The notes below the pieces were generated by a model that was not told the origin of the DNA, did no database searches, and saw only the letters and a program-made list of their open reading frames with translations. Below are positions 32,371 through 41,043 of a stretch of 64,000 nucleotides of DNA, piece by piece (positions within the stretch are counted from its first letter, which is position 1; each line of letters begins with the position of its first letter). Source of the DNA: Kiritimatiellota bacterium B12222 (GTDB lineage Bacteria; Verrucomicrobiota; Kiritimatiellia; SS1-B-03-39; UBA6053); the NCBI GenBank assembly GCA_029719485.1, contig CP120722.1:1798001-1862000 (forward strand), in the 5' to 3' direction. Position numbers and translations under genes: made by a program.

Positions 32371-33273
32371 TTATTCTTTCACGCCGCCGGCGGTAAGGCC
32401 GCTGACGAGGAAACGTTGGCAAATGATAAATAAAACTGTGATGGGAATGCCGCTCAATACTGCGAGTGCTGAAAAACGTCCCCAGAGTTTTTGTTGTTCG
32501 TAGAGAAAAGAGTTTGCACCGACGGCGAGGGTCCATTGGTCTCCGGTTTGCAAGACCACAGAGGCTACAGGGTATTCTGACATATAAGAGATAAATGACA
32601 GGATGAAGACCACGGCAAAAATCGGAGCGCTCATGGGGAGTAAGATGAGGATGAAGGCCTGGAAGGGGGAGGCACCATCGATACGTGCAGATTCTTCGAT
32701 ACTGGTGGAAATGGTTTCGAAGTAGCCTTTAATCATCCAAATATAGATGGAGACGCCTCCTAGATAAATCAAGGTGAGTCCTGCATGGGTGTTGAGCCCC
32801 ATGCGGGGTGCGAATTGCCCAATGAATTCGAGTATGGTATAGAAGGCGACCAAAGCCAGAACCATGGGGAACATTTGTAAAATCAGCAATCCGGTCATGG
32901 TTTGATTTTTAAATGCGAATTTCATGCGGGCGAAGGCGTATGCACAGGTGCCTGAGAGGAGAAGGATGCCTCCTGAAGCGATGATTGAAATTTTGATTGA
33001 GTTCCAGAACCAGCGAATCGGAACCACATCCGCTTTGAGCGTGCGGGTTTCTCCGGTAGTGACATTGACCACTTCGTCATAGGGGATACCCAAGACATAC
33101 TTCCAATGATTTAAACTTATCTCAGTCGGGATCAGTTTGCTGGGGGCAAAGTTTCCACGGCTAAAAGATGACGCGATGACGGTTAGAAATGGGGTCATAA
33201 TCATCATAATGAATAGAATTAAAAATGCATGAGCCAGTAGTTTTCGGGTCAGGCGTTTGGATCCGGAATTCAT
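32371..33273 (-). CDS. malG: Maltodextrin ABC transporter permease, MalG
   Basis: A 300-residue inner-membrane permease of six segments. The EAA loop that docks on MalK is '[21 protein letters not shown]'. A periplasmic loop between the first two segments is of MalG type ('[10 protein letters not shown]'). Its start overlaps the malF stop by four bases. Ending 'LTAGGVKE' matches the MalG C-terminus pattern (GGVK-). Confidence 0.95.
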   Translation of the reverse strand: MNSGSKRLTRKLLAHAFLILFIMMIMTPFLTVIASSFSRGNFAPSKLIPTEISLNHWKYVLGIPYDEVVNVTTGETRTLKADVVPIRWFWNSIKISIIASGGILLLSGTCAYAFARMKFAFKNQTMTGLLILQMFPMVLALVAFYTILEFIGQFAPRMGLNTHAGLTLIYLGGVSIYIWMIKGYFETISTSIEESARIDGASPFQAFILILLPMSAPIFAVVFILSFISYMSEYPVASVVLQTGDQWTLAVGANSFLYEQQKLWGRFSALAVLSGIPITVLFIICQRFLVSGLTAGGVKE

Positions 33274-34823
33274 GAGGCGCTCCCTTGAGTTTTCTTTAGA
33301 TTTAGCCAGGCCAATATGCCTACAATTACAAATAGAATGGTGGCAATAGCACTGGCAAGGCCATAGTCGGCTCCTGAGTTTTTGAAGGCCAAATTAAAGG
33401 TGTAGGTTACCAAAATATCCGTTTCTCCAGCTATGCCCGCGCCCCCCACCATCTTGGGGCTCCCGCCGGTGAGCAGGAAGATGAGATTAAAATTATTAAA
33501 ATTAAAGGCGAAGCTGGCAATCAACACGGGAATCATGGGGGGTAAAACCAAAGGGAGGGTTAAGCGTTTGAAGTTGGCCCATGGGGTACTGCCATCAATG
33601 GCGCTTGCTTCGTAGATGCTTTTGGAGATGGATTGTAAGTTGCCTGTACAGATGATCATCATATAGGGGTAGCCCAGCCACAGATTCACGATGAGGATCA
33701 TGGTTTTTGCTAACCAAGGATTGGTATTCCATTCCGGAGTGATGTGAAAAAGGGCGCCTAAGAATTCATTGACGGCTCCAAATTCCTGATTGAACATCCC
33801 TTGGAAGGTGAGGATGGAGAGGAACGCGGGTACGGCATATGGGAAGATGAGGAGGGTGCGATAAAGGGTGCGTGCTTTTAATCCTTCCCATTCGAGGAGT
33901 ACGGCAAGAAACATACCTAGTGCGAAGGTGGTGAGCATAGATAAAAACGCGAACGCAAAGGTCCAAAAGAAGATACGAACAAAGGGTTGTTTGATTTGCT
34001 CATCATTGATGATTCGCGAATAATTTTCTCCCCCTGCCCAAGTTCTGAATCCGACGCCCACGCGTTCTCCATCTTCTGTTTCAAAGAATCCGCTATTGGA
34101 TTGGGCATGGATAAGGGTGCCATCTTGTAAATTTTTAAATCCACCGTCTTTCGTCTTTTCCCACACGGGTTTTTGAGTGGAGAATTCTCGAAGGGAAGAA
34201 AGGGCAACGATCTGTTGATCGGGTAATTTTAATTTGAGGCCTCTGAGCATTACGTGGAGTTTTCCGCGGGTAATCTCTCCGAGGGTTAAGGCCTCTCCTG
34301 AGGGCGGGGTAGGACTAAGGCTAAGGTCTAGGATCTGGGGGTCGTCTACAAGTGGTAAGCTGAACTCGGGGGAGAGAAACATCGGAGGGAGCTGTTCGGC
34401 TGTGGCTGGCCCATCTTTGGGGGTTAAGGCGAGTTGATATGTATTGAAGGATACACCAGGATAAATTTTATAAGCGTAGCCGAGGGCGCCTTCGGGTTCA
34501 AAGGTTTCAGAAAGGAGGATTTGTTCCACCCGTTCTTTGGTCAGTAAATTTCGAGCGTCGTATTTATGAAAGCTGATCCAAAAGGTGTAAATCAGGGGGA
34601 AAATGACAAAGATGAGGAAGCCCAGTAGACCGGGAAAAAGATAGCGATAGACGTAGCCCTTGTGGCTGGCATAAATGAATATTCCTAAAACGAGAAGTCC
34701 TAACATGCCCATGGCCATGAGGATGTTTCCACTCATGTACATAAGGAAATTGACGTAAAAGAGGGGCAGGAGTACCGACGCCGCCAGTGCGTATTGTATG
34801 AGTTTCGTGGTGGATTTATTCAT
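33270..34823 (-). CDS. malF: Maltodextrin ABC transporter permease, MalF
   Basis: 517 residues, about the length of E. coli MalF. Residues 1-90 hold the extra N-terminal membrane segments, about 100-270 form the large periplasmic P2-type insertion, and the core carries the EAA loop '[20 protein letters not shown]'. The P2 domain contacts the binding protein in the E. coli transporter. Such a long insertion is typical of proteobacterial-type MalF, not of the shorter MalF of Firmicutes. Confidence 0.94.
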   Translation of the reverse strand: MNKSTTKLIQYALAASVLLPLFYVNFLMYMSGNILMAMGMLGLLVLGIFIYASHKGYVYRYLFPGLLGFLIFVIFPLIYTFWISFHKYDARNLLTKERVEQILLSETFEPEGALGYAYKIYPGVSFNTYQLALTPKDGPATAEQLPPMFLSPEFSLPLVDDPQILDLSLSPTPPSGEALTLGEITRGKLHVMLRGLKLKLPDQQIVALSSLREFSTQKPVWEKTKDGGFKNLQDGTLIHAQSNSGFFETEDGERVGVGFRTWAGGENYSRIINDEQIKQPFVRIFFWTFAFAFLSMLTTFALGMFLAVLLEWEGLKARTLYRTLLIFPYAVPAFLSILTFQGMFNQEFGAVNEFLGALFHITPEWNTNPWLAKTMILIVNLWLGYPYMMIICTGNLQSISKSIYEASAIDGSTPWANFKRLTLPLVLPPMIPVLIASFAFNFNNFNLIFLLTGGSPKMVGGAGIAGETDILVTYTFNLAFKNSGADYGLASAIATILFVIVGILAWLNLKKTQGSAS

Positions 34824-34851
34824 AGCGTGATGTCCATTCGTAGATAAAAGA

Positions 34852-34881
34852 GTAGGCGTTCCGTTTTATCGGAACGCCTAC
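34852..34881 (-). promoter_or_regulatory. Perfect hairpin between malE and malF
   Basis: GTAGGCGTTCCG (34852-34863) pairs exactly with CGGAACGCCTAC (34870-34881) around a six-base loop, in the gap between the malE stop and malF start. On the minus-strand transcript only a short TCTTTTATC follows, so it is at best a partial terminator. In E. coli the same gap holds REP hairpins that stabilise the malE message; a similar role here is inference. Confidence 0.7.
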
Positions 34882-34890
34882 GGGCACTGG

Positions 34891-36078
34891 CTACTTGCTG
34901 AGAATTGTTTTTTTTGCATTCTCAAGCACCGCTTTGGGGGTGGCTTGTTCGTTGGTTGCATTTTGGAGTGCGGCTTCCATGGAAGACCAGAATTTGCCCA
35001 TTTGGGGGACGTTGGGCATGGGGGATCCATTGTCCACATTTACTTTTGTTTTGGCAATGAGTGGATTTTCTTTGGCGACGACTTCGTAGAACGCGATATT
35101 GGAAGGCACGCCTAATGCGACATCGTCATTCATCATTTTGAGGCCCTGAGGTTGCATCAGCCAGTTTTCAATGAATTCTACCGCGAGGTCTTCGTTGGGA
35201 CTGCTACGATTGAGCATGGCTCCCAATACGCCTACAAAGGGTTGGCCAGGTTTGCCACCCGACCCGGGTATGGGAGCGAGATCAAAGTTGATGCCACTTT
35301 TTTGAAGATTACTCCAAGCCCAAGGACCGCTGATCATCATTGCGAGTTCACCACTGTTCATTTTACTTTCCATGACAGAGTAGGTGCCTCCTTTGGCCAT
35401 GACCCCGAGGTCGATCAATCCCACAATTTCTTCAAGGGCTTGAATCGCTCCGGGTTCGGCGACCCCTACATTTTGGGTGTCGTATCCTTTTTCAGTTTTT
35501 TTAAAAACGTAGCCTCCATTTGATGCCAAGATTCCCCAAGTGAAATATGTATTATTATAGTCCCAGAGGATGGTCATGGCCTTGGGGTTCTTTTTTTTCA
35601 CCGCGGCATCAACCTCTGCCATGTCTTTGATTTGGGTGGGGGGATCTGAAATAAGATCGGTATTGTAAATCAGGGAAACGGCTTCAAATGCGAGAGGGTA
35701 TCCCCAAATTTTCCCTTTATGGGTAAAGGCTTCCCATCCCAGAGGATAATTTTCGGCTTTAATTTTCTTGCTGGGGTCAATGGGTTGAACCAACCCGGCA
35801 TCAGCCCATTCGCCTAAACGATCATGTGCCCAGAGCAGAATGTCGGGTCCTTTTCCTGATTTGGCGGCTTGTTGGAATTTATCGGTGAGGCCTTCGGGGG
35901 CTTCAACTTTAACTTTAATACCCATTTCAGCTTCAAAGGCTTTTCCTAGTTCTGCTAGGCCCCGGTGTCCTTTGTCTCCGTTGACCCAAATAAGCAACTC
36001 ATCTTGTTCCCAAGCATATCCAATGCTCGAACCGAGGGCGACTATTCCGCACAGGGTGAAGTGTAGCAATCTTTTCAT
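34891..36078 (-). CDS. malE: Periplasmic maltose/maltodextrin-binding protein
   Basis: A 395-residue protein with signal peptide (cleavage near 'GYAWEQ'). The mature protein follows MalE: 'LLIWVNGDKGHRGLAELGKAFE', 'LLWAHDRLGEWADAGLVQPI', 'YPLAFEAVSLIYN', 'MISGPWAWSNLQKSGINFDLAPIP', 'GVLGAMLNRSSPNEDLAVEFIENWL'. It delivers maltodextrins to MalFG. A strong AAGGAG Shine-Dalgarno lies eight bases before ATG. A nine-G run (36129-36137) lies in the gap to malM. Confidence 0.95.
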   Translation of the reverse strand: MKRLLHFTLCGIVALGSSIGYAWEQDELLIWVNGDKGHRGLAELGKAFEAEMGIKVKVEAPEGLTDKFQQAAKSGKGPDILLWAHDRLGEWADAGLVQPIDPSKKIKAENYPLGWEAFTHKGKIWGYPLAFEAVSLIYNTDLISDPPTQIKDMAEVDAAVKKKNPKAMTILWDYNNTYFTWGILASNGGYVFKKTEKGYDTQNVGVAEPGAIQALEEIVGLIDLGVMAKGGTYSVMESKMNSGELAMMISGPWAWSNLQKSGINFDLAPIPGSGGKPGQPFVGVLGAMLNRSSPNEDLAVEFIENWLMQPQGLKMMNDDVALGVPSNIAFYEVVAKENPLIAKTKVNVDNGSPMPNVPQMGKFWSSMEAALQNATNEQATPKAVLENAKKTILSK

Positions 36079-36138
36079 GTCTCATCTCCTTTTTGGGGGG
36101 TGGTTAAGTGGGGAAGGGTGAAAGAAAAGGGGGGGGGC

Positions 36139-36969
36139 TCACTCCTTAAGAAGATCTGAAACGGGAATGCCGAGCATGCTGGCTTCGCGGTTTAATTGGG
36201 CTGCTTTGTTCAGGTCTCCCGCATCTCGTGCTGCTTGAATGCGCTTTTGATAAAGAGCGATGGTTTCATCGGATACGGTTAAGGTCTGCAAGTCCGCGCT
36301 TTGTTCTGGAGGAGCTCCAGAGGGCAAACTGTCGTTCTGTGGCGTGAGAAGTGTGTCGTCCTTAGGTTTTCTTATTTTAAAGTGTAGTGCGATTTTTCCA
36401 AAGCGTTGGTGTGGCACTTTTCGCATTTCATTGATTACTCGTGCATTTCCTTGGGCAGCGGCCATGAGATTGGCAGGACTTTCAAATTCACTGAACCCTT
36501 CGAGTTGAGATGCCGCGGGTACAATGAGGAGTGTAAGTTCCTGATGGGGAAATCGGTTGAGCGAAAGGGTAGCGCTTAAGCGGTCAGGTTTTAAGAAGTA
36601 TTGATTCTCAGCCTGAAAGTCAGCGAAGGAGAGAGAGGATAAAAGGTCACCTTGTGCTGAAAAGAGATAGACCTCTGGAGGCACAACACTTTGGCTGGCT
36701 TCGCTTTCAATCAGCACTTTGCCTGTTTCTGCGGAGTATAACCTGAAGGTTCCGTAGGGAAGTGTTTGTTCCTGAAAGAGAAGGGTGGGGCTTTCTTCGG
36801 TAAAGTTCAGTAGGTGTTTGCCTGAAACGGTGGGTGGAGTAGTGACATGGTTTTCGGGGAGTTGGGGCGCCGACTGCAGCATGTCCGTCTGGGCAGAATT
36901 TTCTGCCCAGACATGGGTGAGGCCTAGCAAAAGGCCACTGAGGATAAGAATGCGTTGACTTACCACCAT
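36139..36969 (-). CDS. malM: MalM-like periplasmic protein
   Basis: A 276-residue protein with a signal peptide (to about residue 22). A beta-rich middle part ('LPYGTFRLYSAETGKVLIES', 'LFSAQGDLLSSLSF') and a helical C-terminus ('LYQKRIQAARDAGDLNKAAQ') resemble MalM, the periplasmic product of the E. coli malK-lamB-malM operon, whose role is unclear. The position right after lamB supports the call; the sequence alone would be a weaker argument. It starts inside the last codons of lamB. Confidence 0.72.
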   Translation of the reverse strand: MVVSQRILILSGLLLGLTHVWAENSAQTDMLQSAPQLPENHVTTPPTVSGKHLLNFTEESPTLLFQEQTLPYGTFRLYSAETGKVLIESEASQSVVPPEVYLFSAQGDLLSSLSFADFQAENQYFLKPDRLSATLSLNRFPHQELTLLIVPAASQLEGFSEFESPANLMAAAQGNARVINEMRKVPHQRFGKIALHFKIRKPKDDTLLTPQNDSLPSGAPPEQSADLQTLTVSDETIALYQKRIQAARDAGDLNKAAQLNREASMLGIPVSDLLKE

Positions 36970-38252
36970 GCTTCAACCTGTGCGCCAAACATGGTTTGTT
37001 GATCAACCCCTTCTGCATCCCGTAATTTTACAGCATCGCCCATATAATGAGAGACGTATACACGAATGGCTGGTCGAGACCAAAAGCTGGTGCCGGCTTG
37101 CCACTGTTGTGCGAGGGTTATTTTGGAAAGATCTTCCCAATCGCCACCTTCTTTTTTGTTATTGGCGTATCCTAATTCACAGACCGTACTCATGACCGTA
37201 TTCCATTCCCAAGAGGGGCGAATGACGGCGTTATAGAATTCGTTTTCGCCTGCGAGATGTCCGTTGGTATCCGGAATGGTTTCGGTGATATCACGTTGTG
37301 CATACATGGTGCTCCATCCCAAGTTCCAGCGACCAGATTCAATGACACCCCAGTCGATCAATCGCCACCCTGAACCTTCTACCGCATCCATTACTTCGCC
37401 GGCATGGTTTTGAAAGGCACCAATGGTGGCGAATCCGCCATCTCCATATTGGAAGATGGCTTTGTTGAAGCCTCCACCGGGTAATCCGCCCTGGGTGTGT
37501 TCTATGGTGAGGAACAATCCATCATTGTCGGAGTCGCCTTTGGTATTGGCTTTTTGTTCATCGGAAAGGGTTGTGAGCCCATAAATGGCGATCAGTTCCA
37601 AGCTGCCCTTTTCGGAGACTTTGATATCTTGTAACCGAAGATCTAGTTTATTGATACGGCGCCAATCGTCTCCATTCGCACCACCGGAATAATCGTCTTG
37701 CCAATCTTCGGCATTTTGGATCCAGGCGAGGTTCCATTTTCCATAGGAGGTTTGAATTTCATCAATCCCGATACCGTACCCTGAATCATTGACGTAGTAG
37801 AAATCCAAGATGTGGATGTCTTTGCGTTGGTGATAGCGTTTACCTGCCCAGATGCCGTATCCTCCTAGATCGGCTGCAGCATAAACTTCACGAAAAGAAG
37901 CGCGCTGTCCTCCCCATGGGCCTTCGCCACCAATGCCTTGCCAGGAGTTGCCTTGTAAGTCGAGATCTCCTTCGGTGGTGCCCCCCGCGAGTAAAGTTTG
38001 AATTTGGAAAGATTGATCTCCATCTTCCCAGACGGTTGACCCTAATCCAATTTCTACATAGGTGTCGGCTTCGTCACCTAAGCGACCTACCGGGTGACCT
38101 GTTGCGCCATTTCCATAAGTGGTGGCTGCGCCTCCTTCAACATTTTCGCCAACACCTGCACGCAAGTATCCGCTGAAGTTTACATCTTGTGCATGTAAGG
38201 TTAGACTTGTGAGTCCTATCAGGACGGTTGATCCAAGTAGCATCTTCTTCAT
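36960..38252 (-). CDS. lamB: Maltoporin, outer-membrane maltodextrin channel
   Basis: A 430-residue beta-barrel with signal peptide (cleavage 'LHA-QDVNF'). Typical LamB features: N-terminal 'FSGYLRAGVGENVEGG', 'RLGDEADTYVEIGL', 'GIWAGKRYHQRKDIHILDFYYVNDSG', and a C-terminal strand ending in an aromatic residue ('QVEAWW'). GKR-Y-R and DIH-DFYY are close to the enteric porin. It is the first gene of the operon; the upstream gap to can (38253-38390) would hold the promoter, but I could not fix one. Confidence 0.95.
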   Translation of the reverse strand: MKKMLLGSTVLIGLTSLTLHAQDVNFSGYLRAGVGENVEGGAATTYGNGATGHPVGRLGDEADTYVEIGLGSTVWEDGDQSFQIQTLLAGGTTEGDLDLQGNSWQGIGGEGPWGGQRASFREVYAAADLGGYGIWAGKRYHQRKDIHILDFYYVNDSGYGIGIDEIQTSYGKWNLAWIQNAEDWQDDYSGGANGDDWRRINKLDLRLQDIKVSEKGSLELIAIYGLTTLSDEQKANTKGDSDNDGLFLTIEHTQGGLPGGGFNKAIFQYGDGGFATIGAFQNHAGEVMDAVEGSGWRLIDWGVIESGRWNLGWSTMYAQRDITETIPDTNGHLAGENEFYNAVIRPSWEWNTVMSTVCELGYANNKKEGGDWEDLSKITLAQQWQAGTSFWSRPAIRVYVSHYMGDAVKLRDAEGVDQQTMFGAQVEAWW

Positions 38253-38390
38253 GTTGTCTCCTTTATCGTTTCACATTGTGGGGAATGTGTTTTATTTTAG
38301 GCTGGGTGCCTGTATAAAAGTTGGAATACAACCTGATTGTCCTCCTGTTGAGGAGAACATGCAACCTTTTTTTTGGGGGGGAGTCTGATT

Positions 38391-39011
38391 TTAAATTTTA
38401 AGTGCGACTACAGATTGGGGTTTATGTTGCACCTCGGAGAGTTCCCTGAGAATGCCGTCGTCCAGACTGTAGATCCATCCGTGGACGGCGACTTCTTTTC
38501 CGTTGGCCCACGCGTCGCGCAGGATGGTGGATTCGCATACATTTCGCACTTGGGTGAGTACGTTTAATTCACACAAACGGTTTACCCGTGCTTCGTCATC
38601 CAGTTTTGATAATTCTTCTGCATATTCACGTTTGATGTCGTGAATATAACGCAACCAATTATCGACGATGCCCACCCGTAAATTCTGGTCCACAGCACAA
38701 ATGCCTCCGCAGCCGTAATGCCCGCAGACAATGACATGGCGTACGTGTAACACATCCACCGCGTATTGCAGGGAAGAGAGGCAATTTAAATCTCCATGAG
38801 AGACGATATTGGCGACGTTACGATGTACGAAAATTTCTCCGGGCAGCAAGCCAATGATTTGATTGGCAGGCACGCGACTATCCGAACATCCAATCCACAT
38901 AAATTCCGGTGTTTGAGATTTAGCGAGTTCGTTGAAAAATTCGGGTTGATGGGTTTGTTTTTCTTTCGCCCATTTCCGGTTGTTTTCTAATAATTTCAGA
39001 TAGGTTTCCAT
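38391..39011 (-). CDS. can: Beta-class carbonic anhydrase
   Basis: A 206-residue enzyme interconverting CO2 and bicarbonate. Zinc ligands are in 'FMWIGCSDSRVPANQI' (C and the D-R pair) and 'VIVCGHYGCGGI' (H-xx-C). Length and motifs match the E. coli Can type. It lies upstream of lamB on the same strand, separated by about 140 bases, and is likely its own transcript. Confidence 0.95.
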   Translation of the reverse strand: METYLKLLENNRKWAKEKQTHQPEFFNELAKSQTPEFMWIGCSDSRVPANQIIGLLPGEIFVHRNVANIVSHGDLNCLSSLQYAVDVLHVRHVIVCGHYGCGGICAVDQNLRVGIVDNWLRYIHDIKREYAEELSKLDDEARVNRLCELNVLTQVRNVCESTILRDAWANGKEVAVHGWIYSLDDGILRELSEVQHKPQSVVALKI

Positions 39012-39197
39012 GATGTTTTTGTAGTTAAGTTAAGGGCACTGTGCAAGAGTGGAGTAGAGCTCCGTACTTATAAATCACAGCGCTGTATGCGGATAGCAAG
39101 GTGCTGTTTTCTGCTTTACGCTTGATCCCGGGCTCTGTTTTCTGCATATTGAGCTCCATATTTCAGGCTGGCGGCCGTCTATCGGATTCTATTATTT

Positions 39198-39872
39198 ATG
39201 CGTTTGATTCCCTCCCCATATTCCCGGGGTTTCACTTTGATTGAAATGCTGGTGGCGATCAGTGTGGTTCTGCTTCTTAGCGGAATGACATTGTCCGCAT
39301 TGCGTTCATCTAAAAACCATCAGGTCGTACATCAAGCTGCCACCCGGCTAGCGCTACAGGTGGAATTGGCGCAAACCATGGCATTGTCTGAAAATGAATC
39401 GGTTTATTTGGTGATCGCGGATCATGGTGCTTTGCCCGCAGGCCTTCCCATGCGTGCCTATACTTTTATTAAAGATTTGGATGATCCTCAGCTCTTACAT
39501 CATTGGCAGTTTTTGCCGATAGGGGTGGTGTTTGCTCCCGATGAGTCCTCCGCCGGAATCGATTTAATCGCGTCCGATCCGATTCGTTTGTTGGCCAATC
39601 CGTTTCCTGATGATGTGCAAGGCAGTTTGGTGGAGGGGCCTGTTCGCGTATTAGTAGAGTTCACCCCTCAAAATCGCATTTGCTCAGGTCCCGCACGTCA
39701 ACCCGAAGCGACGTCATTGTTGTTGGAGCGTGGAAAGTGGTTTGCTGCCGGTGGAATGAATTGGGGGTATCTTTCTTTGGTGGATGAAGATGAGGAGGCT
39801 CCCTATGATCTATTTCGCATACATTTTCGCCCGATGAGTGGCGTTGTTCGGGTGGAAGAGGTGTTGCCATGA
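39198..39872 (+). CDS. Prepilin-like protein (GspH type; Verru_Chthon cassette D-like)
   Basis: A 224-residue protein with a class III signal 'RGFTLIEMLVAISVVLLLSGM': cleavage after Gly and Glu at mature position 5, followed by a hydrophobic helix. The C-terminal globular part is unrecognised. First of four overlapping genes (ATGA with the next) with the order expected for the Verru_Chthon D-B-C-A set. Pseudopilins of this kind initiate or cap a type II/IV fibre. Confidence 0.85.
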   Translation: MRLIPSPYSRGFTLIEMLVAISVVLLLSGMTLSALRSSKNHQVVHQAATRLALQVELAQTMALSENESVYLVIADHGALPAGLPMRAYTFIKDLDDPQLLHHWQFLPIGVVFAPDESSAGIDLIASDPIRLLANPFPDDVQGSLVEGPVRVLVEFTPQNRICSGPARQPEATSLLLERGKWFAAGGMNWGYLSLVDEDEEAPYDLFRIHFRPMSGVVRVEEVLP

Positions 39873-40327
39873 TTGCTTCGCGCCATGGGTTTACTTTAAT
39901 AGAATTGTTACTCACTTTGGGGGTGTTGGCGATCGGCTTGATCAGTATTTTCGGATTATTACCCGGGATTTCGGAGTTTAGTCGAGAACTACGTGATCAA
40001 GATCGTATGCAGACGTTTGCTTCGGCCGTATTTGATTCTATGGCGTGGTCGATCTCTACTCACGAAGAGGGGGGGACCCTCAGCGAAGAGGAGCAGCATC
40101 GTCTGCCTACTCTTTTGGGGGCGCAATCATTTCATGTTGGCGAAGGAGAGCGGCGCTGGCCGGATACGGATGGGGTAGATGAGTTGCTTCCTCTCTTCTA
40201 TTATAAGGTCGAGGTGTCGACGACCTCTGTCAGCGAAGTGGAGCTGCGATTGCAGATTCGACCCGAATCTTCACCCACTTTCACCGAGTTTACGCGAACA
40301 GTCTATGTGCAGGCACAAGCATGGTGA
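39869..40327 (+). CDS. Prepilin-like protein (Verru_Chthon cassette B-like)
   Basis: A 152-residue protein with prepilin signal 'HGFTLIELLLTLGVLAIGLISIFGLLPG'; the 'IFGLLP' after the hydrophobic run is a pattern of Verru_Chthon B and GspI-type proteins. The remainder has 'SREL' and 'FYYKVEVSTT', consistent with a short pseudopilin head. ATGA overlap upstream and seven-base overlap downstream. Confidence 0.82.
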   Translation: MIASRHGFTLIELLLTLGVLAIGLISIFGLLPGISEFSRELRDQDRMQTFASAVFDSMAWSISTHEEGGTLSEEEQHRLPTLLGAQSFHVGEGERRWPDTDGVDELLPLFYYKVEVSTTSVSEVELRLQIRPESSPTFTEFTRTVYVQAQAW

Positions 40328-41043
40328 AGAGAAGGTTAGATTCAAAACGTGGCTTCACCTTGGTTGAGGTGATGGTGACGGTTGCCTTGTTTTTGATGGT
40401 GATGCTGTTGTTGTTTCGCGGCGTGACTGCGGTGACATCCACCGTTACACTCGGGCAAAGGCAAAGCCGGTTACATCGGAATGTACAACGTATTCGTCGG
40501 GTAATGGATGATGACTTGCGGTCAATGGTTATGCATGAGCACTGGCCTGTACAGGTAGGAGATGCCACTGCAGAAGCGCCGCAGTTGATGTTAGCCTTCT
40601 TAAAGTATCGCTCCGATACGGAAGGTGATACTGAAACGGAATGGGTGCAATATTGGCGCGAGGAACATGCGGGGAATGATGCAGGAGAAGATCGACTGGA
40701 GACCTGGGTGCGTTATGCTGCAGCCGCGAGCAACCGCAGGGGGATTCAAGGCGAATGGTGGACGACGATCACGCGTGATGATTTGGTTGGCGAGGTGCTC
40801 GCAGATGATCTGATTCAGGTGGATGTGAAGGTATTCACCTCGGAAGGGATGGTCAGTGGCGTGGTCAGTAATCAGGTGGAAGTGGTTGATGTGGAGCTTT
40901 ATCTTACCACGACGCCGGTTCCTTTGGTCTTTGATCCGGTGGACAATGCTCTCCGGCGCCTGTGGCAGGAAGAAGGAACCTGGACGCATTTCCGCAGTCG
41001 ACCCGATTTTGTGGGTGGCCCAGATCTAAGGGTGACCCCATGA
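40321..41043 (+). CDS. Prepilin-like protein (Verru_Chthon cassette C-like, GspJ type)
   Basis: A 240-residue protein with signal 'RGFTLVEVMVTVALFLMVMLLLF', then 'RRVMDDDLRSMVMHEHWPV', the 'DDLR' helix seen in GspJ/PilW-like pseudopilins. The gene begins inside the previous one and overlaps the next by ATGA. Confidence 0.82.
   Translation: MVKRRLDSKRGFTLVEVMVTVALFLMVMLLLFRGVTAVTSTVTLGQRQSRLHRNVQRIRRVMDDDLRSMVMHEHWPVQVGDATAEAPQLMLAFLKYRSDTEGDTETEWVQYWREEHAGNDAGEDRLETWVRYAAAASNRRGIQGEWWTTITRDDLVGEVLADDLIQVDVKVFTSEGMVSGVVSNQVEVVDVELYLTTTPVPLVFDPVDNALRRLWQEEGTWTHFRSRPDFVGGPDLRVTP

Noticed and set aside
38253-38390. sigma70 promoter for lamB
   Set aside because: A TATACA-like -10 has no acceptable -35 at the right distance; I could not choose one honestly.
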